Below are positions 1-5,727 of a stretch of DNA of 5,727 bases, one piece after another (within the stretch, counting starts at the first letter, position 1; every line of letters starts with the position of its first letter). This DNA is from Kiritimatiellia bacterium. GTDB lineage: Bacteria; Verrucomicrobiota; Kiritimatiellia; JAAZAB01. The stretch lies in assembly GCA_018400335.1 (NCBI GenBank), contig JAGYMT010000141.1:1-5727 (forward strand), in the 5' to 3' direction. The translations under genes and the position numbers were made by a program. Under the pieces are notes generated by a model. It made no database searches, had not been told where the DNA came from, and was given only the letters and a program-made list of their open reading frames with translations.

Positions 1-2065
1 GCGCAATCTTATATGTGCCTTCGATGGGTTCGCCATTGACGCGCAACGTCTGGATGTGCCGCCCCTGGCCGCGGGTGACGAAGTCGAATGTGGCGTTCCG
101 ACAGCGCAACCCCATGAGCCGTATCCGTTCCCCGATTCCGCTGGGCGCCACGGTCAGCCCGCCCAGATCCATGTCAATTCCAGCCGCGACCTCAACGAGC
201 GCCCGATACCAGGTTGAGCAGCCGAAAGCCTGCCATGTGTTTGAGCAGTAGAGAGGACGAGTGAACGGCTTGCCCTCCAAACCGCCGCGTTGCAGGCCGA
301 AGTTCCACTCGTAGAGGTAGAGTATCTCGTTGATGGCATCAAAATGACCCGTGTCCCGCAGCAGACGCAGTGTGAAGCAGTCGTTCACCGCGAACCAATT
401 GTTGGTCATGCGAGTCCACTCCTTGAACCCGCGCGGATCATGAACGGACTTGACGCTGATACCGCGGTCGGTTACGAAATGCTTGCGGGCGAAGTCCGCC
501 AGCCCGTCCGCGCGATCTGCCAGAAGTTCGTCGCCGTAGATTCCGTCGTAGGCGGCATAGGCGGTGTTGAGCGGCATATCGCAAACCAGGTCCTCGTTGT
601 TCGGATCCACGTTCTCGTTCAAGAAGCCGGTCTTCTCGTTCCAGAAGGTGGGCAGGAACGCCGCGCCCACGGCATCGGCCACGGCGTCGGCGCGGGCCGC
701 GGTCTGCGGGTCGCCCAGCAGGGTCGCGAGTTTTGCGAACTGACGCGCCGCCGTGTACCACCATCCGTTGCAATACGAGTTGCGCCCTCCCCATGTGCGG
801 CCGAATTCCTCGGGGAAATCGCCGGAAGCTCCGCCCGGAATAAGGCAGGTTCCCGGGTCCATATGCCGTTCGAGATAGGCAAAAGTGTTCCGAAAACCGG
901 GATAGACTTTGCGGGCGAACGCCAGATCACCGCTCCAGGCGAAGAATTGATGAAAGCCAAGGGCGGCCGGCATGAAGTCCCAATCGAACTGCTCGCGCAA
1001 ATCTTCGGTGAGATTGGCGTGATACTCGCAGATGCCTTCGCCTGTAGGAAGCTTGCCGGCGTCCATGAACGCCATGTTCTCGCGCAGAAAATCCCATCGG
1101 CCGGACTGCGCCATGGCCGGATGACAGCGGGTCATGTCCCAGCTCCAAACCCAATAATAGTCGTTGTTGGCGCGGAAGGCGCCCGGACGGTCGCCCACGC
1201 GCATGGACTCCAGGTGGAGCGGCTGCAGGGCAAAGAAGTCCGGCAACTGCATGTGGCGGCCGAACTGGAGCCGCGGCAGTGCGGCGGCGATCGCCTCGTA
1301 GCGCGCACGCTCGGCTTCGAACGCGGCCCCGCCCCCGGCCAGCAGCGACCGCGCCTCGCCCAGTGCTTCCGCCTCGGTGTCGCCGAAGCCCAGGGACAGC
1401 GCCGTCTCCGGCCCATCCCCGGCGAGCGTGACGCACAAGCCCTTCTCCCCGGTCTCCATCCGCGGCGCGGACGATCCGACAAAGGCGATGTAAACGTGAT
1501 GGGTCTCCTGTCGCGGCTTCAGCCGGTTGCTGACCGCGTCGTTCACCATGCCGTTCGCCTCGTTCTTGTAGCGCCACGGCACGACCTTGTGGAGCAACAC
1601 CGCGTCCTCGCGCTGCTCGCATGACGCCCAGTGGATGCGCGCTTCGTTCACAGCCTTCGCAACGCCCTTGACCGGCTTCATGAAGGTCGGCCAGTCTATT
1701 CGCAACCGAATCTCCCGCGCCTCGGCTTCGAAAACCAGCGCTCGGTTGAGGACGCACAGCCGGCTGCGCCGGCCGTCCTGCTCGTTGATGTAGCCGAAGG
1801 GAAATGCCTCAAAGCGTTGAAAAGCCAGAGGCGCTCCGTCATGTTCTATCTGGATTCCGACGCGATATGGCTGTTCCGGGTTCCTTTCAAGTTCCGAGTC
1901 CAGGTCGCGACGGAAGAGATGCCAGTCCTTTCCCGAATTTCCGCAGAACATGACGTGATCGAAGCCTTGAATAATGCGGTTGGCTCGGATGCTGAGACGG
2001 CCTCCGCAAAACGCGACCTCGCGGTGATGGACTCCGTTTCCGTTAATATGACTGATCAAGCTCAT
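1..2065 (-). CDS. Six-hairpin glycosidase-like protein, 3' end cut by window edge
   Basis: The frame is open from the ATG at 2065 to the left edge, giving 688 residues without a stop; the C-terminus is missing. An in-frame TGA lies at 2069-2071, so 2065 is the first possible start. AGGGAG at 2078-2083 is a slightly distant ribosome site (12 bases). There is no signal peptide, so it is probably cytosolic. Residues 1 to about 260 look like an N-terminal beta-sandwich. About 270-630 is Trp/Tyr-rich and helical, like the (alpha/alpha)6 toroid of GH78, GH63, GH94 and amylo-alpha-1,6-glucosidase relatives: NNDYYWVWSWDMTR at 300-313, GASGDFPEEFG at 412-422, then NSYCNGWWYTAARQFAKLA at 429-447, the usual helix after the acidic loop. 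About 633-688 (LTVAPSG, then VTRGQGRHIQTLRVNG) resembles the C-terminal beta domain that closes such enzymes. D416 or the EE at 419-420 may be catalytic; this is inference. The exact GH family and substrate are unknown. It follows the oxidoreductase gene by 58 bases. Confidence 0.8.
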   Translation of the reverse strand, partial: MSLISHINGNGVHHREVAFCGGRLSIRANRIIQGFDHVMFCGNSGKDWHLFRRDLDSELERNPEQPYRVGIQIEHDGAPLAFQRFEAFPFGYINEQDGRRSRLCVLNRALVFEAEAREIRLRIDWPTFMKPVKGVAKAVNEARIHWASCEQREDAVLLHKVVPWRYKNEANGMVNDAVSNRLKPRQETHHVYIAFVGSSAPRMETGEKGLCVTLAGDGPETALSLGFGDTEAEALGEARSLLAGGGAAFEAERARYEAIAAALPRLQFGRHMQLPDFFALQPLHLESMRVGDRPGAFRANNDYYWVWSWDMTRCHPAMAQSGRWDFLRENMAFMDAGKLPTGEGICEYHANLTEDLREQFDWDFMPAALGFHQFFAWSGDLAFARKVYPGFRNTFAYLERHMDPGTCLIPGGASGDFPEEFGRTWGGRNSYCNGWWYTAARQFAKLATLLGDPQTAARADAVADAVGAAFLPTFWNEKTGFLNENVDPNNEDLVCDMPLNTAYAAYDGIYGDELLADRADGLADFARKHFVTDRGISVKSVHDPRGFKEWTRMTNNWFAVNDCFTLRLLRDTGHFDAINEILYLYEWNFGLQRGGLEGKPFTRPLYCSNTWQAFGCSTWYRALVEVAAGIDMDLGGLTVAPSGIGERIRLMGLRCRNATFDFVTRGQGRHIQTLRVNGEPIEGTYKIA

Positions 2066-2077
2066 AAATCAATTATT

Positions 2078-2083
2078 CTCCCT
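2078..2083 (-). promoter_or_regulatory. Ribosome binding site of the glycosidase-like gene
   Basis: AGGGAG on the minus strand lies 12 bases before the ATG at 2065. The spacing is longer than ideal. The in-frame TGA just upstream of the ATG leaves no earlier start. Confidence 0.45.
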
Positions 2084-2123
2084 CGTGTTCACACCTGGTT
2101 CGTGCTCTATTTGTGTTCACATC
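2083..2123. repeat. 13-base direct repeat pair, possible operator
   Basis: On the plus strand, 2083-2095 (TCGTGTTCACACC) and 2111-2123 (TTGTGTTCACATC) agree at 11 of 13 positions and share the 9-base core GTGTTCACA. The copies are 28 bases apart start to start. The second copy contains TGTGTTCACA, an inverted pair of arms (TGTG/CACA) around TT; the first has one outer mismatch. Both sit in the 58-base gap between the oxidoreductase stop and the glycosidase start. A dimeric regulator bound at two sites is possible, but chance cannot be excluded for so short a core. Confidence 0.4.
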
Positions 2124-3230
2124 TCAAGCTTGTTTTGCCGCGCTGCAGGCCCGTTCGTACTGTCGGTCGCACTCGAACACGGCCATCATGGTTTTCGCGC
2201 TGTCCTCTATCGGGAGGCGCGGACCCTCTCCGGAATAAACGCGGCGCGTGAAATCCTTGAGCATGCCGGCCATGTCGTGATGAACGGCCATGAACGGCAT
2301 GTGCTTGAAATCTATCCTCCTTATGATTCTTGGCGTCTGGTCGTCCTCCGGATCGCGGCGGATCACGGTGATCGTGCGTTTCCAAACGTCGATATGAACG
2401 CAGCCCTTGCTCGTGTTGAGGTAGACGCAAGTCCTGTGGCCGTACTCACTCCAGTCGGGTTCCTGGTTCCTTGCATCGGGCGGTATCGCCGTTGATCCGT
2501 GTGTGTGCATGAGGTGTACGAACGCTCCGCTCGCCATCGAGAACTGCGCCACGATGAAATCGCTGGTCAATGGATGGTAATAATCCATGGCGCGCGGCGC
2601 GGTCGAGACTTGTATCGAGGCGAAATCGCTGCGGGACCAGAAGCGGATCAGGTCGAGGAAGTGGCAGAGCTTCTCGCAGAAAATGCCGCCGGCCTTGGCC
2701 GGATCAAGACGCCAGCCGTAGCTGGGCCGGTAGTTGCCTACCGTGTATTCGATATGAATGCTGCGCAGCTCTCCCAGCTCGCCCGAATGCAGAATCTCCG
2801 CGGCGGTTCGGTAAAGCGGGCTGAATCGGTACTCGAAATCAAGCTGCAGCCATCCGTCGCTCTTCTTGTAAGCCTCCAAAACCCTTTTACACTCATCCTC
2901 ATTCACGCCGAGCGGCTTCTCCATAAACACGGGAATGCCCAGTGGCGCGAGGCGAATCGCCAACTCCGCATGCGTGTGGTTGGGCGTGGCGATATAGGCG
3001 CCGGCCCAGTCGGAGTGCGCGGCCAGCGCCTCGTCAAGCGACGCATATCCGGGCGCGCCGTACCGTTCACTTTGTCTCTTGAGCAATTCCGGATTAGGAT
3101 CCACAAGGACGCCCGGCATTCCGTATTGCTTTCCTTGCGCAATGAGCCCCGCGCCCATTCCCGCGCCTACCGCTAAAAGCCGTCTTTCCGGTTCATGTTC
3201 CGCCACGGCGGGACGTTTCGATTGTTTCAT
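2124..3230 (-). CDS. Gfo/Idh/MocA family oxidoreductase
   Basis: 368 residues, a normal length for this NAD(P)-dependent sugar or cyclitol dehydrogenase family. The N-terminal Rossmann fold shows VGAGMGAG at 21-28 and an acidic residue ending strand 2 in VDPNPELL (42-50). The signature ATPNHTHAELAI (81-92) leads to MEKPLG at 103-108, the EKP motif whose Lys is the family's cofactor-contacting catalytic residue. The C-terminal substrate domain has GGIFCEKLCHFLDLIRFW at 181-198; H190 takes the place of the usual catalytic His of the GG...H..D motif. The start is ATG at 3230, because GGAGGT at 3241-3246 precedes it by 10 bases; a TTG at 3248 in the same frame overlaps that ribosome site. There is no twin-arginine or other signal, so it is cytosolic. 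It starts 30 bases after the beta-helix gene and precedes the glycosidase gene. Substrate is not predictable; GH109-type NAD-dependent glycosidases also belong to this fold. Confidence 0.93.
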   Translation of the reverse strand: MKQSKRPAVAEHEPERRLLAVGAGMGAGLIAQGKQYGMPGVLVDPNPELLKRQSERYGAPGYASLDEALAAHSDWAGAYIATPNHTHAELAIRLAPLGIPVFMEKPLGVNEDECKRVLEAYKKSDGWLQLDFEYRFSPLYRTAAEILHSGELGELRSIHIEYTVGNYRPSYGWRLDPAKAGGIFCEKLCHFLDLIRFWSRSDFASIQVSTAPRAMDYYHPLTSDFIVAQFSMASGAFVHLMHTHGSTAIPPDARNQEPDWSEYGHRTCVYLNTSKGCVHIDVWKRTITVIRRDPEDDQTPRIIRRIDFKHMPFMAVHHDMAGMLKDFTRRVYSGEGPRLPIEDSAKTMMAVFECDRQYERACSAAKQA

Positions 3231-3240
3231 AAGAATAGTT

Positions 3241-3246
3241 ACCTCC
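3241..3246 (-). promoter_or_regulatory. Ribosome binding site that decides the oxidoreductase start
   Basis: GGAGGT on the minus strand is a near-perfect Shine-Dalgarno sequence, 10 bases before ATG 3230. It overlaps the TTG at 3246-3248, which makes that codon an unlikely start. Confidence 0.75.
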
Positions 3247-3260
3247 AATTATTGAATGAC

Positions 3261-5039
3261 TCATCTCATTATGAACAGGGTTCTCCGTGGCTCGGATTTT
3301 ACGGTGACCGCGAATTTCGTGTAGCTCCCAAGTCCGACCGCGGAAAGTGTTTGAGATTTAACTATTCTGGCATCGGTATCAAGCGAGTCGGTCACGTCCA
3401 CCCATTCTGATCCATCGAAGCGATGGAGCGCCACGGTGTTCTCTTTCAGTCGCAACTCTTCGAAATCCATATGATTGTAACGGATTGCCAGCGTGTAATG
3501 GGTGGGTGTCTGGTTCGACAGCCTGAAATCATGCACTGACACGAAATGCCGCTTGCTCGGAGGGGGCGCGCCGAGATCGGCGCGATCCGTCGCCCACAGC
3601 CGTCCGTAGAGCACGCCATTGGCGGTTCCCAGACCGGTGAAGACAAACTGCGCGCTGTTGACCATATCTATCGTAGCGGCGTACTCCGCGTCCCCCCAGT
3701 TATAGGTGGTCCCGTTGGCCGATTTTACATAGGATGGAGTCGAGAGTCCGATAGGTGTCAGGGCAAGCCGGCCATTATTCACCGCGAACCAGCCATTAGT
3801 GCCGGTTTCGTTCACCGCCGCGGTCAGGCCGTCGGTGCTTGTAAATGCGAACGACAGATCATTGCTCGCGCCGAAGCCGTCGGCAATCACCCGTCCCGAC
3901 ATGATCATCGTCGTGTATTGTCCGCTGATCGTGCCGCGGCCGCGGATGAGACCGGTCTTGTTGATGGCAAGCGTCTGGTAAAAAGAAACGCTTGCCGTGG
4001 ACTCGGCGCTGCCCAACAGGTAGATGCCGGCGCCGGTGGTGTCGCCGATTTGGTGGGTTACTCCGCTTTTGGCAAAACTCACGGTTCCTGATGATTGGAT
4101 GAACTGACCCTGCCCGCCGGCGCGCCCGAGCGCCAGAGACTGGCAAGAGATGGTTCCTCCATGGAAACGGCACGTTGCGTTGTTGCCCGACGCGTCCCCG
4201 ACATAGAGATTCCTCGTGGTTGATGAAAAGGTTCCGGTGTTCGTCACCACGAACTCGGAGTTGCCGCGCACATAAAGGCTGCCGTCGAACTGTCCTCCCT
4301 GTAGTTCATAACGGGCGTTGTCCAACATTTGGACGCCCTGAAAGGTCATGGTTCCGCCCGTCTGAACAATCCGTCCACGCCAGGACGACATGTTGCTTTC
4401 GCTAAAATTGAGAGTTCCGCCCAGGACGTTCAGGCGTCCGTTGGCGAGCAAGTGAAGGGCTGCCCAGCCGCCGAGCGTTCCGCTCGTGATCGTGTAGGTT
4501 CCGTCTTCAATGTCGAGATTGTTCCTGTTATAAGGACGCATTGTGCCTCCGGACTGTTCCACGACACCGCCTCCCTGAAGGCGCAGCGAATTGCCGTCCC
4601 ATTCGAATATTCCGCCGCCGATGGCAAGCCGTCCGCCCCGTGTGATGTAGCCGGCCTTGAACGGCAACGTGCCGGAGGCCATCGTGAGAGTTGTAGTGCC
4701 GCCGCCGGTGTTGCCGAGCGTGAAATTGCCGAAGCGAGTGGTTCCGACCAGGAATGCGGGGTTGTTGGCGGCATATGTTATCAGAATGTTTCCCGCTGCC
4801 ACTTGCGTCAGGTTCACCACGTCATTCGCAACGGGCGCGGACCCGCTCCAAACATCGTGGTTACTGTCCGTCCAAGTGTCGCTTCCGCCGATCCAGGTGC
4901 AGGTGGCGGCGGAAGCGATGCCGCTGGCCAAAACCAAACCAATCAGAGCCAGGCTGGTTTTTGCCTGCAATCGCGGAACTGAAAGAAAGCGAGCGATGAA
5001 CGATTTGTTCTCATGATCACGGATATCAATATTATTCAT
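3261..5039 (-). CDS. Exported beta-helix / autotransporter-type repeat protein
   Basis: 592 residues. A basic n-region, a hydrophobic core (SLALIGLVLASGIASA, about 29-44) and an ASA-A site after residue 44 form a Sec signal peptide with an extended start. The mature part opens with TCTWIGGSDTWTDSNHDVWS (46-65), the Trp-containing start common in PVC-group proteins with autotransporter-associated beta-strand repeats. From about 100 to 400 there are irregular repeats of short beta strands with GG or SGT turns (GGGIFEW, SGGTMRPY, LGGTLNF, TGGTMTF, HGGTISC, SSGTVSF), as expected of a right-handed beta-helix. A distinct C-terminal domain (about 490-580) ends in LSAVGLGSYTKFAVTV. There is no outer-membrane barrel, PEP-CTERM tail or LPXTG, and the last residues are a basic tail (KSEPRRTLFIMR), so how it is anchored, if at all, is unclear. 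AGGA at 5047-5050 lies 7 bases before the ATG. Exact function unknown; surface or extracellular role inferred. Confidence 0.85.
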   Translation of the reverse strand: MNNIDIRDHENKSFIARFLSVPRLQAKTSLALIGLVLASGIASAATCTWIGGSDTWTDSNHDVWSGSAPVANDVVNLTQVAAGNILITYAANNPAFLVGTTRFGNFTLGNTGGGTTTLTMASGTLPFKAGYITRGGRLAIGGGIFEWDGNSLRLQGGGVVEQSGGTMRPYNRNNLDIEDGTYTITSGTLGGWAALHLLANGRLNVLGGTLNFSESNMSSWRGRIVQTGGTMTFQGVQMLDNARYELQGGQFDGSLYVRGNSEFVVTNTGTFSSTTRNLYVGDASGNNATCRFHGGTISCQSLALGRAGGQGQFIQSSGTVSFAKSGVTHQIGDTTGAGIYLLGSAESTASVSFYQTLAINKTGLIRGRGTISGQYTTMIMSGRVIADGFGASNDLSFAFTSTDGLTAAVNETGTNGWFAVNNGRLALTPIGLSTPSYVKSANGTTYNWGDAEYAATIDMVNSAQFVFTGLGTANGVLYGRLWATDRADLGAPPPSKRHFVSVHDFRLSNQTPTHYTLAIRYNHMDFEELRLKENTVALHRFDGSEWVDVTDSLDTDARIVKSQTLSAVGLGSYTKFAVTVKSEPRRTLFIMR

Positions 5040-5046
5040 TGTTGTA

Positions 5047-5050
5047 TCCT
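5047..5050 (-). promoter_or_regulatory. Ribosome binding site of the beta-helix gene
   Basis: AAAAGGAT on the minus strand contains AGGA 7 bases before the ATG at 5039. It supports this start and the unusually long n-region of the signal peptide. Confidence 0.6.
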
Positions 5051-5068
5051 TTTGTCGCTCGACTCTGC

Positions 5069-5097
5069 TTTATCGCACACCAAGGTTTATTCTTCAA
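5069..5097 (-). promoter_or_regulatory. Possible sigma70-type promoter for the beta-helix gene
   Basis: On the minus strand TTGAAG (5092-5097) and GATAAA (5069-5074) are separated by exactly 17 bases and match the -35 and -10 consensus at four of six positions each. Transcription would start near 5062, giving a leader of about 23 bases with the ribosome site. The stretch is more AT-rich than its surroundings. It overlaps the end of the URO-D remnant, which would fit a promoter that once lay at the end of the upstream gene. Prediction by eye only. Confidence 0.3.
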
Positions 5098-5251
5098 TGG
5101 CGTCTATGGTGCGCCGGACCGTATCCCGAACCTCCTGCGGAGTGCCGAACGGCAAGGTCGTCTGCACGCCGGGGCTGACGCCAAAGTCCAGCGTCATCCA
5201 TTGCCAGTTCTAGCGGCGGACAATGCGCCGCAGGTTCTCGCGTGGCGTCGT
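5087..5251 (-). pseudogene. Collapsed uroporphyrinogen decarboxylase (URO-D) family gene
   Basis: In one minus-strand frame the sequence reads TTPRENLRRIVRR, TAG (5210-5212), NWQWMTLDFGVSP, then GVQTTLPFGTPQEV, RDTVRRTIDAIEE and TAA (5087-5089). The first part resembles the N-terminus of URO-D-like proteins (M-T-P-R-E-N-L, R-R, then W-x-P-L-D-F and P). The second part resembles their C-terminus (LPFGTPEEVR followed by a basic/acidic helix). Full-length members have roughly 340-400 residues, so about 300 are missing between GVSP and VQTTLPFG. The expected ATG is ACG at 5249-5251, although AGGGA at 5259-5263 stands at an ideal 7-base distance; the TAG may derive from CAG (Gln). It begins 16 bases after the ceramidase-like stop, so it was probably in the same operon. 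Family members include cobalamin-dependent methyltransferase components; the original role is unknown. An assembly error could also cause the gap. Confidence 0.6.
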
Positions 5252-5258
5252 CTGGTTT

Positions 5259-5263
5259 TCCCT
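5259..5263 (-). promoter_or_regulatory. Relic ribosome binding site of the URO-D remnant
   Basis: AGGGA on the minus strand lies 7 bases before the codon ACG (5249-5251), where the family's initiating Met would be. A well-placed ribosome site in front of a non-start codon supports recent loss of the start by an ATG to ACG change. Confidence 0.4.
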
Positions 5264-5267
5264 CTCG

Positions 5268-5726
5268 TCATTCCGTCGCCCACAGCTCGTTCAAAACGTT
5301 TACTGTTTCCTCAACGATCACCTGCCCGCCCTCGGGTCCGACTTCACTGTCGTAAACGCCGCCGCCATAGCCCCGGTTGGCAACGGCGCGCTCGGAAGGC
5401 AGATAGGATCCGCACCAGCCGTCGTTCGCCGCCAGTTGCACGAGAAACGTCTGCACCGCCGGGCTGCGCGCCTTGATCCGGATGCCGTAATCCAGAAACA
5501 GCTCGAACCGGTTCGTGGCGAACGCGATGTCACCCAGACGGATCACATGGAGGTCCGTAGCGATTGTCGTGGACCGAGCCTGTTGCTCGTACCGCTGCAA
5601 GGCGCGCCGGCAGCGGATCGCCACGCGGTAGTTGTTGACCCCGGTCGCGGCTTCCGCCTCCAGCTTAGCCAGATCCGTCCGCGCTTGTTCCGCCTCCTCC
5701 GGGGTGACCATCCGGCGGGGCAACTG
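5268..5726 (-). CDS. Neutral/alkaline ceramidase-like protein, C-terminal part (5' end outside window)
   Basis: The frame is open from the right edge to TGA at 5268-5270, giving 153 residues. A TTG at 5721-5723 is most likely an internal Leu (the residues at the edge read QLPRRMVTPEE), so the start lies outside. A short charged helix (TPEEAEQARTDLAKLEAEA) is followed by the conserved end of the non-lysosomal neutral ceramidase-like family widespread in planctomycetes and relatives: IRLGDIAFATNRFELFLDYG, then IKARSPAVQTFLVQLA, SYLPSERAVA, a Gly/Tyr-rich loop (NRGYGGGVYDSEVGPEGGQ) and a final helix ending NVLNELWATE. The catalytic Zn and Ser region would be in the missing N-terminal part, so activity cannot be judged. 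Family members hydrolyse the amide bond of ceramide, but many environmental homologues have unknown substrates and are exported. Confidence 0.78.
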   Translation of the reverse strand, partial: QLPRRMVTPEEAEQARTDLAKLEAEAATGVNNYRVAIRCRRALQRYEQQARSTTIATDLHVIRLGDIAFATNRFELFLDYGIRIKARSPAVQTFLVQLAANDGWCGSYLPSERAVANRGYGGGVYDSEVGPEGGQVIVEETVNVLNELWATE

Positions 5727-5727
5727 A

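Noticed and set aside
290..1624. A 444-residue open frame on the plus strand
   Set aside because: It lies antisense to the glycosidase-like gene. Its product has no recognisable family pattern and no ribosome site, and it is explained by the GC-rich third positions of the real gene.
927..1757. A 276-residue open frame on the minus strand
   Set aside because: It is an Arg-rich, low-information frame overlapping the continuous glycosidase frame, which shows the domain pattern instead.
1631..2251. A 206-residue open frame on the plus strand
   Set aside because: It runs antisense across the glycosidase start, the gap and the oxidoreductase end, and shows no domain or ribosome site.
3228..3248. 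TTG at 3248 as oxidoreductase start
   Set aside because: It overlaps the GGAGGT ribosome site, which is properly placed for the ATG at 3230.
3231..3290. Terminator between the beta-helix and oxidoreductase genes
   Set aside because: Only a 5-base AATGA/TCATT stem is present, with no T run; too weak.
4890..4915. Lipoprotein signal in the beta-helix protein (Cys at residue 47)
   Set aside because: The residues before the Cys (SAAT) do not fit a lipobox, whereas ASA-A fits ordinary signal peptidase cleavage.
5039..5476. A 145-residue open frame on the plus strand across the gap and the ceramidase-like end
   Set aside because: It is Arg/Pro-rich without family pattern; the minus strand of the same stretch gives readable URO-D and ceramidase-like sequence.

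Overview
The window carries four protein genes and one gene remnant, all on the minus strand, so it is best read from right to left. The mix points to a heterotroph of the PVC group, most likely Kiritimatiellota, Lentisphaerae or Verrucomicrobiota, probably from a metagenome. The members are a neutral-ceramidase-like hydrolase, a uroporphyrinogen-decarboxylase-family remnant, a secreted beta-helix 'autotransporter-type' protein, a Gfo/Idh/MocA oxidoreductase and a six-hairpin glycosidase-like protein. This taxonomic reading is inference from family content; there is no marker gene here.

Layout in order of transcription: (1) the C-terminal part of a neutral/alkaline ceramidase-like protein, entering from the right edge and ending at 5268. 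(2) A 228-base gap holding a decayed remnant of a uroporphyrinogen decarboxylase (URO-D) family gene (about 5087-5251). Only the extreme N- and C-terminal coding ends are left, with a lost start codon and an in-frame TAG. A possible sigma70-type promoter follows it. (3) A 592-residue exported protein rich in Gly/Thr/Ser beta-strand repeats (3261-5039). (4) A 368-residue Gfo/Idh/MocA oxidoreductase (2124-3230), 30 bases downstream. (5) A large cytosolic glycosidase-like protein that starts at 2065 and runs off the left edge with 688 residues visible. Gene 5 is continuously open through 2065 bases.

Genes 3 to 5 have gaps of 30 and 58 bases and probably form one transcript. The 58-base gap before the glycosidase holds a nearly perfect 13-base direct repeat that could be a paired regulator site. 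A plausible, unproven reading is a glycan or glycoconjugate utilisation locus: an exported surface-type protein, a sugar-type oxidoreductase and an intracellular (alpha/alpha)6 glycosidase, next to a hydrolase of the ceramidase family. Nothing in the sequence identifies the substrate.

The most interesting items are the collapsed URO-D gene, the glycosidase-like protein without a recognisable standard family signature, and the repeated element at 2083-2123. No RNA gene, CRISPR array, insertion sequence or convincing terminator was seen.
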